Shown here one piece after another: positions 47,290-56,083 of a DNA stretch of 64,000 nt. The DNA comes from Hyphomicrobiales bacterium (GTDB lineage Bacteria; Pseudomonadota; Alphaproteobacteria; Rhizobiales; Rhizobiaceae): assembly GCA_900470155.1 (NCBI GenBank), contig UBZT01000009.1:827524-891523 (forward strand), read 5' to 3'. The position numbers and the translations under genes were made by a program. The stretch's first letter is position 1. Each line of letters begins with the position of its first letter. The notes beneath the pieces are model-generated. The model was not told the DNA's origin and ran no database searches. It saw nothing but the letters and a program-made list of their open reading frames with translations.

Positions 47290-48186
47290 ATGGTGGACGC
47301 AAAGATGTTGAACAAGATCCGCTCGGCGCCGGGTTTTATTGCGGCGCTTGACCAGAGCGGCGGTTCGACACCCAAAGCGTTGAGCCTCTACGGCATCTCC
47401 GAAACCGACTATCAGGGCGACGAGGAGATGTTTCGCCTGATGCATGCAATGCGCGTCCGCATCATGCGCGCGCCTGCCTTCACCGGTGACAAGATAATCG
47501 GCGCCATCCTGTTCGAGCGGACCATGGACGGCGAAGCTGAGAGTCATTCTGTTCCGACCTATCTCTGGGAAATGCGCGGCGTGGTGCCATTCCTCAAGAT
47601 CGACAAAGGTCTGCTTGAAGAGGAAAACGGCGTCCAGCTCATGAAGGCGATGCCGGATCTCGACACACTTCTGATCCGCGGCCGCGAAAAGGGGATCTTC
47701 GGCACCAAGATGCGCTCGGTGATCGCCAATGCCGACAAGGCGGGCATCGCGGCCGTCGTGAAGCAGCAGTTCGAAGTGGCCCGCCAGATCATCGGCCAGG
47801 GCCTCATCCCGATCGTCGAGCCGGAGGTGTCGATCAAGAGCCCGACCAAGGCGGAAGCCGAAGCCATTTTGCGTGACGAGATCGCCAACCACCTCGACAA
47901 GCTCCCGGCCGGAGAAACCGTCATGCTGAAGGTGACGATCCCCACTGTTGCCGATTTCTACGCACCGCTGGCCGCTCATAAGTCTGTCGCCCGCGTCGTC
48001 GCACTGTCCGGCGGCTACAGCACGGCGGACGCCTGTGAAAAGCTCAGCCACAACCACGACATGATCGCGAGCTTCTCGCGCGCATTGACGGAAAAGCTGC
48101 GCGCCTCTATGAGCGATGCCGAATTCAACGCCAGCATTGCCGATACGATCGATCAGATCTACGCCGCGAGCACGAGCAAGATCTGA
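47290..48186 (+). CDS. Fructose-bisphosphate aldolase class I
   Basis: A 298-aa Schiff-base aldolase splitting fructose-1,6-bisphosphate. Family features: FIAALDQSGGSTPKALSLYGI, PFLKIDKGLLEEENGVQLMK, LIPIVEPEVSIKSPTKAEAE and VMLKVTIPTVADFY with the likely Schiff-base lysine. It is metal-independent and of the short bacterial type seen in rhizobia. GGAGTAAGAT precedes the ATG; the gap upstream carries the 21-bp palindrome. Confidence 0.94.
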   Translation: MVDAKMLNKIRSAPGFIAALDQSGGSTPKALSLYGISETDYQGDEEMFRLMHAMRVRIMRAPAFTGDKIIGAILFERTMDGEAESHSVPTYLWEMRGVVPFLKIDKGLLEEENGVQLMKAMPDLDTLLIRGREKGIFGTKMRSVIANADKAGIAAVVKQQFEVARQIIGQGLIPIVEPEVSIKSPTKAEAEAILRDEIANHLDKLPAGETVMLKVTIPTVADFYAPLAAHKSVARVVALSGGYSTADACEKLSHNHDMIASFSRALTEKLRASMSDAEFNASIADTIDQIYAASTSKI

Positions 48187-48205
48187 CATCAACTGTCCGG
48201 CTCAG

Positions 48206-48231
48206 GGCCCGGCTTCGCGCCGGGCCTTTTT
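48206..48231 (+). terminator. Terminator after the aldolase gene
   Basis: Stem GGCCCGGC/GCCGGGCC, 5-nt loop, then five T residues, 20 nt after the stop. Confidence 0.9.
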
Positions 48232-48456
48232 CCATCGTGCAAGAACCGAAAACAGCATGCTCGCCTGTATCGTGCGCATGGCACCTGGCGCGCCCCGGTG
48301 TGGTAACGGCGACACCAGATGCGGAGCAGCATCGGCGCGGTGACCCACGCACCCTTGCCGCCGCCGCCCCCTCGCCCTATATAAGATGTCGAGGACGACC
48401 TCCCCACCATGGGCACGACTGCGGGACGACCCGGCTATCATCTCCGGGAGTTTCCC

Positions 48457-48882
48457 ATGCGTACCACTAGAGACCGTATCCGCCACGCCATCAGCTTTGA
48501 GCTGATCGGCCTTGCTCTCATCATCCCGCTCGGCGCGCTCGCCTTCGCGATGCCGGTTTCCGATATCGGCGTCGTCGGCATTGGCAGCGCCACCATCGCG
48601 ACGCTCTGGAACTATCTCTATAATATCGGCTTCGATCACCTGATGCAGCGCATTGTCGGCACGACGCAGAAAACGCTTGTCGTCCGGGTTCTGCATGCCG
48701 TTGCCTTCGAGGCAGGGCTTCTGCTGGTGCTGATGCCCTTCATCGCCTGGTATCTCGGCATCAGCCTGTGGCAAGCACTGGTGATGGACGTCGCCTTTGC
48801 GCTGTTCTACATGGTCTATGCCTTCGTCTTCAATTGGACCTATGACCGTGTCTTCCCGGTCGCGGCCTGGCAGACGAACTGA
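48457..48882 (+). CDS. PACE-family multidrug/biocide efflux transporter
   Basis: A 141-aa integral membrane protein with four TM helices arranged as two repeats, each with the bacterial transmembrane pair signature (DRIRHAISFELIGLALIIPLGALAF; RVLHAVAFEAGLLLVLMPFIAWYLG; NYLYNIGFDHL; NWTYDRVFP). This is the PACE family (AceI-type chlorhexidine exporters). Glu15 in the first helix (SFELIG) corresponds to the functionally important AceI Glu. The substrate in this organism is unknown. Confidence 0.88.
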   Translation: MRTTRDRIRHAISFELIGLALIIPLGALAFAMPVSDIGVVGIGSATIATLWNYLYNIGFDHLMQRIVGTTQKTLVVRVLHAVAFEAGLLLVLMPFIAWYLGISLWQALVMDVAFALFYMVYAFVFNWTYDRVFPVAAWQTN

Positions 48883-48914
48883 AACCCGAAGAACCAGCCA
48901 AGGCCGGAAAACCC

Positions 48915-49826
48915 ATGCGCGAAATCCCTTTCGTCACCGTCGATGTCTTCACCAGCGAGCGCTTCTCCGGCAATCCGCTGGCCGTCATCACCGATGCAAG
49001 GGGATTGAGCGACGCGGACATGCAGAAGATCGCCACCGAGTTCGGCTATTCCGAAACGACCTTCGTCCTGCCGCCGAAAGACCCGGCCAACAGCGCGGAA
49101 ATCCGAATCTTCACACCGGTGACGGAAGTTCCCTTTGCCGGCCACCCTAACGTCGGAACGGCTTTCGTCCTGGCCGGCATGAGTGAAGTCTTCGGACAGG
49201 CCCTGTCCGACCAGCTGATCTTCGAGGAAAAGGCCGGCCTCGTCGCGGTCTCCGTTCAACGCACAGGCGACGGCTCGGTCGCTTCGACGACCATCCGCGC
49301 GCCCGGCCCGCTGACGGTCGGCGCCAGCATCCCGGCCGATGACGTGGCACTCTGCATTGGGCTTGCACCAGCCGACATCGAAACAACCCGACATCTGCCG
49401 GCATTCGCTTCGGTCGGCCTGAAATTCATCCTGGTCGAAGTGGCAAACCTCGCCGCCCTCGCCCGCGCCGCCTCGCGCATAGAGCCGATCAAGGCTCTGT
49501 GCCAAACCTATGCCGACGAACACTGCGACTGCGCCACCTTCCTCTATACCTGGGTCGGCGAAAACCACGTTCGTGCCCGCATGTTTGCCCCGCTGGACAA
49601 CGTCGCCGAAGATCCGGCGACCGGCAGCGCGTCGGCAGCACTCGGTGCGTTCCTGACGACGCTCGTGCCCGATCCGCAAAGCCGGCCGCTTCTCGTCGAA
49701 CAGGGTGTCGAGATGGGGCGCCGTAGCCTGATCCAGCTTCAGGTCAATGTCACGCACGGTCGCTTTTCTGACGTCACCGTCTCGGGCGCCTCTGTCGAAG
49801 TGATGCGCGGCACGATCCGTCTCTGA
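48915..49826 (+). CDS. PhzF-family isomerase/epimerase-like protein
   Basis: A 303-aa diaminopimelate-epimerase-fold protein of the PhzF/YddE family. The catalytic Glu is E47 (FGYSETTFVLPP); VPFAGHPNVGTAFVL and EDPATGSASAALGAFL are conserved family motifs. No phenazine genes are nearby, so an isomerase of unknown substrate is the safer description. It starts 32 bp after the PACE gene. Confidence 0.9.
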   Translation: MREIPFVTVDVFTSERFSGNPLAVITDARGLSDADMQKIATEFGYSETTFVLPPKDPANSAEIRIFTPVTEVPFAGHPNVGTAFVLAGMSEVFGQALSDQLIFEEKAGLVAVSVQRTGDGSVASTTIRAPGPLTVGASIPADDVALCIGLAPADIETTRHLPAFASVGLKFILVEVANLAALARAASRIEPIKALCQTYADEHCDCATFLYTWVGENHVRARMFAPLDNVAEDPATGSASAALGAFLTTLVPDPQSRPLLVEQGVEMGRRSLIQLQVNVTHGRFSDVTVSGASVEVMRGTIRL

Positions 49827-49988
49827 TCAGGTCAGGTCCCGCGCCAGAAGCGTGATCGACCAGATCACGAAGGCGACCACCGCAAGCTTCCAGAAATCGC
49901 CACGCCGGCGCAAACCCGGCAGGCCGAGCGGCTTGATCACCTGGATGAGCATCGCAAGGATCAAAAAGGCGGAGATGGCTTTGGTCAT
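49827..49988 (-). CDS. Small membrane protein, uncharacterised
   Basis: A 53-aa protein with two hydrophobic segments (AISAFLILAMLIQVIKPLGLPGL and KLAVVAFVIWSITLLAR) joined by a basic turn RRRGDFW. GGGAAG lies 4-5 nt before the ATG at 49988; ATG at 49991 is the alternative. It is directly convergent with phzF (adjacent stop codons) and divergent from the MFS gene. The family is not recognised; a longer in-frame reading exists but is compositionally implausible. Confidence 0.6.
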   Translation of the reverse strand: MTKAISAFLILAMLIQVIKPLGLPGLRRRGDFWKLAVVAFVIWSITLLARDLT

Positions 49989-50164
49989 CATTCTTCCCAG
50001 GCGGCCGACACATGCGGCCACAACGCCGTCACTTTTGCCTTCCAGAAAGAAATTCTGCAAGCTGCGGTTCCATTCAGACAACGGTAGGAACATGCATTTA
50101 CTGTGACGTTGTAGTTCGCGCTCCGCTCGGAAGCCCTGCCAACCCCAATCGACAAGACATTGCC

Positions 50165-51457
50165 ATGAGACGAAATCTTTTGCCGGTTGCGGCCCTCCTT
50201 CTGGGCACGCTCTTCCTCTTCCTTGGAAACGGATTGCACGGTCTGCTTCTGCCCGTGCGTGGCGCCGTCGAGGGCTATTCCAACGAAGTGCTCGGCCTGC
50301 TCGGCACCTCCTGGGCAACCGGTTTCGTCATCGGCTGTTTCGCCGCCCCGAAACTCGTCATGCGCGTTGGCCATGTCCGCGCCTTCTCCACCTTCGTGTC
50401 GCTGATTGCCGTCATCGCGCTGTTGACCGGCATCATAGTCGACGCACATTGGTGGGTTCTGCTGCGCGCCATCACCGGCTTCTGCACCGCCGGTACCTCG
50501 ATGATCGTCGAAAGCTGGCTGAACGAGCGCGCCACGAACGAGAGCCGGGGCATGATCTTCTCGCTCTACATTTCGATCACGCTGCTCGGCGTGGTCGGGG
50601 GCCAGATGCTGGTCGGCGTCTTCGACCCCGAGACCACCATCCTGTTCATGATCTGCGGCATTGTCTATTGCTTCGCCATCATGCCGACGACCATGTCGAC
50701 GGCGGCAAGCCCGCAGCCGCTGAAATCGGTCAAGATCGATCTGCCGAACCTCTACCGCAATTCACCCGTCTCCTTCATCGGTATCCTGCTCATTGGCATT
50801 GCCAATGGCGCCTATGGCACGCTCGGCGCGGTCTTCGGCACCCGTGCCGGGCTGGACGCCGGCACCATCGCCATCATGCTGTCCGTGACCATCTTCCTCG
50901 GCGCCTTGATGCAGTTTCCGGCCGGCAAGCTCTCCGACCGTATCGATCGCCGCTACGTGCTGGCGGCCCTTTCGCTGCTGGCCGCGCTGGCCGCCCTGAT
51001 CCTGCTGATCTTCCGTCCGACCGATCCCGGCATGATGATCCTGTTTGTCGCGATCTATGGGGCAGCCGCCAACGCGCTCTATCCGATTGCCGTCGCCCAT
51101 GCGAACGACTTCGCCGGCGCCGACGAATTCGTCAAAGTGTCCGGCGGCCTGTTGCTGCTGTTTGGTATCGGCACCATCATCGGGCCAACCCTCGGTGGTC
51201 CGGTAATGACCTGGCTCGGTCCCTATGCGCTGTTTGCCGTCACCGCATTCGCACATCTGACGCTATCCGCCTACGCGATCTATCGCAGTCGCCTGCGGGC
51301 GGCGATTCCGGCCGCCGACCGTGAGAACATGCCGAACCTGCCGATCAGCGCCTCGCCCATGGGCACCGCCGAAAGCCTGTCGCTGGATCCACGCGCCACG
51401 CCTTTGCGCGATCAGGACGACCAGGAACAGCAATCGGGTGAAGAGGTGCGCGCATGA
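50165..51457 (+). CDS. MFS transporter
   Basis: A 430-aa major facilitator protein with about 12 TM helices (YcaD/UMF-like pattern). MFS motif A-like sequence occurs between TM2 and TM3 (GCFAAPKLVMRVGHVRAF), the second repeat has GKLSDRIDRRYVL. The C-terminal 40 residues are polar. No substrate is apparent. Start at 50165 chosen from the hydrophobic N-terminus; the upstream ribosome site is weak. Its end overlaps the DUF1192 gene by 4 nt. Confidence 0.85.
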   Translation: MRRNLLPVAALLLGTLFLFLGNGLHGLLLPVRGAVEGYSNEVLGLLGTSWATGFVIGCFAAPKLVMRVGHVRAFSTFVSLIAVIALLTGIIVDAHWWVLLRAITGFCTAGTSMIVESWLNERATNESRGMIFSLYISITLLGVVGGQMLVGVFDPETTILFMICGIVYCFAIMPTTMSTAASPQPLKSVKIDLPNLYRNSPVSFIGILLIGIANGAYGTLGAVFGTRAGLDAGTIAIMLSVTIFLGALMQFPAGKLSDRIDRRYVLAALSLLAALAALILLIFRPTDPGMMILFVAIYGAAANALYPIAVAHANDFAGADEFVKVSGGLLLLFGIGTIIGPTLGGPVMTWLGPYALFAVTAFAHLTLSAYAIYRSRLRAAIPAADRENMPNLPISASPMGTAESLSLDPRATPLRDQDDQEQQSGEEVRA

Positions 51458-51648
51458 ACCGCGAAGACGAACCACGCCAGGTCAAGACAAACCACGAGAT
51501 CGGCGCTGAGCTGTCAGCGATCTCGGCCGACGAATTGCGCCAGCGCATCGCGCTGCTGGAGCAGGAAATCGGCCGAATCAGGAGCGAGATCGAACGCAAG
51601 GAAGCCGGTCGCAAAGCCGCCGACAACCTGTTCGGGCCGAAAGTATAA
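51454..51648 (+). CDS. DUF1192 family protein
   Basis: A 64-aa soluble protein. HEIGAELSAISADELRQRIALLEQEIGRIRSEIERK and the terminal KAADNLFGPKV match DUF1192, small coiled-coil proteins of alphaproteobacteria with no known function. Translationally coupled to the MFS gene by an ATGA overlap. Confidence 0.85.
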   Translation: MNREDEPRQVKTNHEIGAELSAISADELRQRIALLEQEIGRIRSEIERKEAGRKAADNLFGPKV

Positions 51649-51712
51649 AACCTGAAAACGTGATTATTCGCCGAGCTGGTCTGTAAAGATCCATTTCTCT
51701 CGAATGAATTTA

Positions 51713-51741
51713 CTTGGCGTTAACTCTTTTCATGGAAACTA
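51713..51741 (+). promoter_or_regulatory. Promoter of the candidate small RNA, with overlapping CtrA-like site
   Basis: CTTGGC (51713-51718), 17 bp and AAACTA (51736-51741) form a plausible promoter. A near-CtrA site TTTA-N7-TTAAC (51709-51724; one mismatch to TTAA-N7-TTAAC) overlaps the -35 region, the usual position for CtrA-activated promoters. Confidence 0.45.
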
Positions 51742-51746
51742 AGCTC

Positions 51747-51842
51747 ATCCAGTCCTCCTGGATTCAGGCAGTTTCACCTAACGGCGATGGTCTGATTTTC
51801 TCCCTGTTTTACCTTGAGAGCCGCGTTTGCGGCTCTTTTTTT
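51747..51842 (+). ncRNA. Candidate trans-acting small RNA
   Basis: A roughly 96-nt non-coding stretch with its own promoter and a strong terminator. It begins with a hairpin TCCAG-TCCTC-CTGGA that displays an anti-Shine-Dalgarno UCCUC loop (51748-51762), has a second exposed CUCCC at about 51800, and ends with AGAGCCGC-GTTT-GCGGCTCT plus seven T. CU-rich loops before a terminator are typical of rhizobial sRNAs such as the suhB/alpha-r14 and AbcR families. The exact family was not confirmed. Confidence 0.6.
51817..51842 (+). terminator. Terminator of the candidate small RNA
   Basis: Stem AGAGCCGC/GCGGCTCT with a GTTT loop and a run of seven T. It lies 168 nt after the DUF1192 stop, so it could also end the MFS-DUF1192 transcript. 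Confidence 0.88.
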
Positions 51843-51878
51843 GCTTTGCGCCGCAAAGTAACCGCAAAATTGTGGGAA

Positions 51879-51893
51879 TTAACCCTTCCTTAA
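51879..51893 (+). promoter_or_regulatory. CtrA-type motif upstream of rcdA
   Basis: TTAACCCTTCCTTAA fits TTAA-N7-TTAA exactly, 118-132 nt before the rcdA ATG. In Caulobacter rcdA is itself CtrA-controlled, so the site suggests a feedback loop. Binding is inferred. Confidence 0.5.
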
Positions 51894-52010
51894 GAAACGC
51901 CTTGCGCATTTGGGGTATTGGTAGCATCGTAGCCTCACCAAATGCGGCAGGAACAAGATCGCACCGCTGCCGTTACGTACAATAGTGATGCGTTTTACAG
52001 GGAAACATCC

Positions 52011-52526
52011 ATGTCGGAACTCGGGTTGAATACGGTTAGCTTCGCCGGTCGCGCAGCGGCATCCAGCCAGTTCAAGGCGACCTATGCCGAAGGCATGGGC
52101 TTGGTCGAAGAGACGGCTGCCTACCTCGACGGTCCTGGCCGCGCTGCCGCCAAGGTCCTGCCGCGTCAGGCCTCCGTGCTCTACGCTGCCGAATCCATGC
52201 GCCTTACCACCCGCCTGATGCAGATGGCCTCCTGGCTCCTGCTCCAGCGCGCCGTCAACAACGGCGAAATGAGCCGCGATCAGGTTCTGTCCGAAAAGAA
52301 CAAGGTGCGCCTGGACGGCTTCAACGTCGACCGCACGGCACCGGGCTGGCTCGACCTGCCGGAATCCTTCCGTGATCTCGTCGAACGCTCGCTGCGCCTG
52401 CAGAACCGCGTGGCCCTGCTCGACCGCGAAATCTACCGCCCGCAGGAAGAAGAGTTCCTGCCGGACAATGAAAACAGCGTCCAGGCACAGCTGAACCTGC
52501 TGCGCACGGCTTTCAACGCCGGTTGA
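52011..52526 (+). CDS. rcdA: RcdA, adaptor for CtrA degradation (DUF1465)
   Basis: A 171-aa helical protein of the DUF1465/RcdA family. FKATYAEGMGLVEETAAYLDGPGR, LPRQASVLYAAESMRLTTRLMQMASWLLLQRAVNNGEM and VERSLRLQNRVALLDREIY are characteristic. In Caulobacter RcdA works with CpdR and PopA to deliver CtrA to ClpXP at the cell pole. Start at 52011, with AGGGA upstream; a longer in-frame reading from 51942 is not supported. A CtrA-type site lies upstream. Confidence 0.88.
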   Translation: MSELGLNTVSFAGRAAASSQFKATYAEGMGLVEETAAYLDGPGRAAAKVLPRQASVLYAAESMRLTTRLMQMASWLLLQRAVNNGEMSRDQVLSEKNKVRLDGFNVDRTAPGWLDLPESFRDLVERSLRLQNRVALLDREIYRPQEEEFLPDNENSVQAQLNLLRTAFNAG

Positions 52527-52563
52527 ACCACGCCCGCTTCAAGACGATCTGAAATGACACGAT

Positions 52564-52596
52564 AGCCCGGCATGCGCCTGCATGACCGGGCTTTTT
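52564..52596 (+). terminator. Terminator after rcdA
   Basis: Outer stem AGCCCGG/CCGGGCT and inner stem CATGC/GCATG, followed by five T, about 40 nt after the rcdA stop. Confidence 0.85.
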
Positions 52597-52682
52597 GTTA
52601 ACCGTGCACCTCAAGGTGTTTGCCGGGATATTTACAACTTTAAATAAAGGTGCCACTCTCTTGCAATCCAAGGGAGGGCATC

Positions 52683-53750
52683 ATGACGAAGTTCATTCTT
52701 TCGATCGACGGCGGCGGCATTCGCGGCGCCGTTCCCGCAGCCGTACTGACCGTGCTAGAAGACAAGCTCAAGGCCCGGGGCAAGACGCTGCCCCTCTATC
52801 GCTACTTCGACCTGATCGCAGGCACTTCGACCGGCGCCATCATCGCCGCCGGCCTGACCTGCCCGAAGCCACGCCACCCCGACCAGCCGGTCGCCAATGC
52901 TGCGATGCTTCTCGAACTGTATCGCAGCAAGGGACCGACGATCTTCGATCAGTCCCTGTTCCGCAAGCTCGCCAATCTTGGCGGCCTGTTTGATGAACAC
53001 TATGACGCCACGGCATTGGAAAAGATCCTGATCGACATGCTCGGCAAGTCGACGGAGATTGCCCAGGCTTTGACCAAGGTGCTGATCACCGCCTACGACA
53101 TACACACGCGACGGGCGGTCTTCATGACCAATGCCGATCCCGAGCATGAGCGCTTCTATTTCTGGCAGGCAGTGCGCGGCTCATCGGCAGCCCCCACCTA
53201 TTTCGAGCCGGCACTGGTCGAGGATCTTGCCGCAAGGAGCCGTGGCGAGGTCCCGTCGATCCCGATGGTCGACGGGGGCGTCTTCGCCAATGACCCGGCC
53301 ATGGCCGCCTATGTCGAAGGCAGCAAGCTCGGCTGGCGCGAGAATGGCGAGGAGATGATCTTCCTTTCGCTCGGAACAGGATCGGCCAGCCGCAAGATCC
53401 CCTATCAGCAGGCGAAGAACTGGGGTGCCGGCGGCTGGATCAGTCCGGCCAATGACACACCGCTGATTTCCGTCTTCATGCAGGGGCAGGCGAGCACGGC
53501 GTCCTATCAGTTGAACAAGCTGTTGAACCGCACGCCACCGAAATTTACCGACGGCGCCACCATCGTCACCACGGCCAATCGCGGATCGCTGAACTATTTC
53601 CGACTGGATGCGCCGCTCGTCGGGGTCAATGATGCGTTGGACGACGCCAGCCCCGGCAATATCAAGGCCCTGATCGAATTCGGCATGACGCTCGCGGCAA
53701 AGCACGACCTTGCGCTCGAGGAGGTTGCCGACCGGCTGGCCGCGATCTGA
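52683..53750 (+). CDS. Patatin-like phospholipase
   Basis: A 355-aa lipid acyl hydrolase. Oxyanion loop DGGGIRG (9-15), nucleophile S49 in GTSTG and the catalytic Asp in VDGGVFAND form the Ser-Asp dyad. There is no signal peptide or TM helix, so it is cytosolic, resembling the plant-patatin/CapV-type branch. No cyclic-nucleotide synthase is adjacent, so a phage-defence role is not supported. GGGAGGG precedes the ATG at 52683. Confidence 0.9.
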   Translation: MTKFILSIDGGGIRGAVPAAVLTVLEDKLKARGKTLPLYRYFDLIAGTSTGAIIAAGLTCPKPRHPDQPVANAAMLLELYRSKGPTIFDQSLFRKLANLGGLFDEHYDATALEKILIDMLGKSTEIAQALTKVLITAYDIHTRRAVFMTNADPEHERFYFWQAVRGSSAAPTYFEPALVEDLAARSRGEVPSIPMVDGGVFANDPAMAAYVEGSKLGWRENGEEMIFLSLGTGSASRKIPYQQAKNWGAGGWISPANDTPLISVFMQGQASTASYQLNKLLNRTPPKFTDGATIVTTANRGSLNYFRLDAPLVGVNDALDDASPGNIKALIEFGMTLAAKHDLALEEVADRLAAI

Positions 53751-53782
53751 GGGGTCGTCCGGCATTTCATCTGCGGAAACAG

Positions 53783-53809
53783 AAAAAGCCCGGTAAAACC
53801 GGGCTTTTT
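53783..53809. terminator. Bidirectional terminator between patatin gene and rpmE
   Basis: Perfect 11-bp arms AAAAAGCCCGG and CCGGGCTTTTT around TAAAA; both strands end in a T5 run. Confidence 0.92.
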
Positions 53810-53833
53810 GCAATCTTGCAGAGTTCGCAGCGA

Positions 53834-54055
53834 TTAGAGGCCGAGGCCGCCGAAACGCTTGTTGAACTTCGAAAGGCGACCGCCGCGGTCCATCAGCTGC
53901 TGGTTGCCGCCGGTCCAAGCCGGGTGCGACTTCGGATCGATTTCGAGGTTCATGGTCGCGTTAGCCGAACCCCAGGTCGAACGCGTTTCATATTCGGTGC
54001 CATCGGTCATGACGACTTTGATGACGTGGTAGTCGGGATGGATGTCAGCCTTCAT
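53834..54055 (-). CDS. rpmE: 50S ribosomal protein L31
   Basis: A 73-aa ribosomal protein beginning [10 protein letters not shown], with [29 protein letters not shown]. It contains no cysteines, so it is the zinc-free form (C-minus) that persists when zinc is low. Divergent from the ABC transporter gene. Confidence 0.96.
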   Translation of the reverse strand: MKADIHPDYHVIKVVMTDGTEYETRSTWGSANATMNLEIDPKSHPAWTGGNQQLMDRGGRLSKFNKRFGGLGL

Positions 54056-54245
54056 CGCTCTATTCCTGCTGTGCCGGTAGGGTCTATATGCCGCAATTGC
54101 GTCAGCGAGACCTATTCAATACATGATGCCGCAGTCCGATCAGGCCACGGCTTCCCAATTCGATGCCGTGCCTATACATGAAGGGCGCAGGGATAACAAG
54201 TGCCATGGCACGAAAGCCTGCAAGCACTGTCAGGAGCAATGCCGC

Positions 54246-56048
54246 GTGACCTTGGAAGCCGAAAACAACGATAAGAAACGCCGCTCTCTGAAGCCGCTCA
54301 GCAGTCTGCTTCCCTATCTGAAGCGATATCGTGGGCTGGTTGCCGGCGCTATATTTTTCCTCGGACTTGCGGCCGCCACAACGCTTGCTTTGCCGATTGC
54401 CATCCGGCGTATGCTCGATCATGGCTTCAACGCCGCCGACAGCGGCTTTATCAACAAATACTTCGCCATGATGATCGTCATGGCCGTGGTCCTCGCGATT
54501 GCCAGCGCCATGCGCTACTACTTCGTCATCACCATCGGCGAGCGTGTCGTCGCCGATTTGCGCCGCGACGTTTTTGCCCATGTGACGCGCCTGTCGCCAT
54601 CCTTCTTCGACATCAACCAGTCAGGCGAGATCGTCTCGCGGCTGACGGCCGACACCACCCAGCTGAAATCCGCAGTCGGCGCCACCGCCTCGCTTGCGCT
54701 GCGCAATTCGATTCTCTGTCTCGGCGCGATCGCCATGATGATCTACACCAGCCCGCGCCTGTCGATCATGGTGCTGGCCGCGATCCCGATCATCGTCTTT
54801 CCCCTGGTTGCCTTCGGCCGCTCGGTGCGCAAGCGCTCCCGTGCCGCTCAAGACACCTTGGCCGAAGCCTCCACCTTTGCCGGCGAAATGATCGGCTCCG
54901 CCCGGACCCTGCAGGCCTTCAACGCGGAAGACATGGCACGCCAGCGTTACGGCTCGGCGGTGGAAAGCGCCTATGAAGCGGCACGCGCCGCGATCAAGTC
55001 GCGATCGCTTCTGACCGGCGTCGCCATTGCCCTGATCTTCGGCAGTATTGTTGGAGTGCTCTGGTTCGGTGCACAGAGCGTATTGGCGGGCACCATGTCC
55101 GCCGGAACGCTCGGCCAGTTCCTGCTCTATTCGGTGATTGCCGGCGGCTCGCTTGGAACGCTGTCGGAAGTCTGGGGCGAACTTTCGCAAGCCTCGGGGG
55201 CTGCCGAACGCCTCACCGAACTGCTCGCCGAGCATCCGGCCATCGCCGCCCCGGCACATCCGGCAATCTTGCCGCAGCCGGCAGAGGGTCGCGTCACATT
55301 CGACGGCGTGCGTTTTGCCTACCCCTCCCGAACAGCGAAGTCGGCTTTGAAAGGCCTATCTTTCAAGGTCGAGCCGGGCGAGACCGTGGCCATCGTCGGC
55401 CCGTCGGGCGCCGGCAAAAGCACCATCTTTTCGCTGATCCTGCGCTTCTACGATCCGTCCGAAGGCAGCGTCTATCTCGACGGCACCGATATCCGCACGG
55501 TTGATCCGCAGGCGCTGCGCGCCCGCACGGCGATCGTGCCGCAGGACGTCACCATCTTCGCCTCGTCGATCCACGACAACATCGCCTTCGGCTCGCCGAA
55601 CGCCAACCGCCGGATGGTCGAGGCAGCCGCGGAAGCAGCCCAGGCGAGCGAATTCATCAACCGGCTGGAAAACGGTTTCGACACCGTGGTCGGCGAACGG
55701 GGCATCACCCTGTCCGGCGGCCAGCGCCAGCGCATCGCCATTGCCCGTGCGCTTTTGCGCGACGCCCCGCTCCTGCTGCTCGACGAAGCGACCTCGGCGC
55801 TGGATGCAGAGAGCGAGACGCTGGTGCAAAAAGCGCTCGATGGCCTGATGAGCAACCGCACGACAATCGTCATCGCCCATCGCCTGGCAACCGTTCTCAA
55901 GGCTGACCGCATCCTGGTGCTCGACGACGGCCATATCGTCGAACAGGGGACTCACCAGAGCCTGATCCAGCAGGGCGGCCTCTATGCCAAGCTGGCACGC
56001 CTGCAATTCGAGACCGGTGGACGCGACTTCACCGCCGCGGCGCAATAA
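54246..56048 (+). CDS. ABC exporter, fused permease-ATPase (MsbA-like)
   Basis: A 600-aa half-transporter: six TM helices in residues about 25-330, then the ATPase with Walker A GPSGAGKS (385-392), signature LSGGQRQR (from 489) and Walker B LLLLDEATSALD (from about 508). It works as a homodimer exporting lipids or drugs; substrate unknown. The start GTG at 54246 is preceded by AGGAG (9-nt spacing). An in-frame ATG at 54123 would add a Cys/His-rich 41-residue leader without a ribosome site. Confidence 0.9.
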   Translation: MTLEAENNDKKRRSLKPLSSLLPYLKRYRGLVAGAIFFLGLAAATTLALPIAIRRMLDHGFNAADSGFINKYFAMMIVMAVVLAIASAMRYYFVITIGERVVADLRRDVFAHVTRLSPSFFDINQSGEIVSRLTADTTQLKSAVGATASLALRNSILCLGAIAMMIYTSPRLSIMVLAAIPIIVFPLVAFGRSVRKRSRAAQDTLAEASTFAGEMIGSARTLQAFNAEDMARQRYGSAVESAYEAARAAIKSRSLLTGVAIALIFGSIVGVLWFGAQSVLAGTMSAGTLGQFLLYSVIAGGSLGTLSEVWGELSQASGAAERLTELLAEHPAIAAPAHPAILPQPAEGRVTFDGVRFAYPSRTAKSALKGLSFKVEPGETVAIVGPSGAGKSTIFSLILRFYDPSEGSVYLDGTDIRTVDPQALRARTAIVPQDVTIFASSIHDNIAFGSPNANRRMVEAAAEAAQASEFINRLENGFDTVVGERGITLSGGQRQRIAIARALLRDAPLLLLDEATSALDAESETLVQKALDGLMSNRTTIVIAHRLATVLKADRILVLDDGHIVEQGTHQSLIQQGGLYAKLARLQFETGGRDFTAAAQ

Positions 56049-56083
56049 CGCAGCAGCGCAACACGGCTCAGGCGACGAACAGA

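Noticed and set aside
52683-53750. Patatin as a CBASS (CapV) effector
   Set aside because: No cyclic-nucleotide synthase or CBASS accessory gene is nearby; it is flanked by rcdA and rpmE.
54123-54245. Cys/His-rich N-terminal extension of the ABC exporter
   Set aside because: There is no ribosome-binding site at the upstream ATG, while AGGAG precedes the GTG at 54246, which gives a standard N-terminus.
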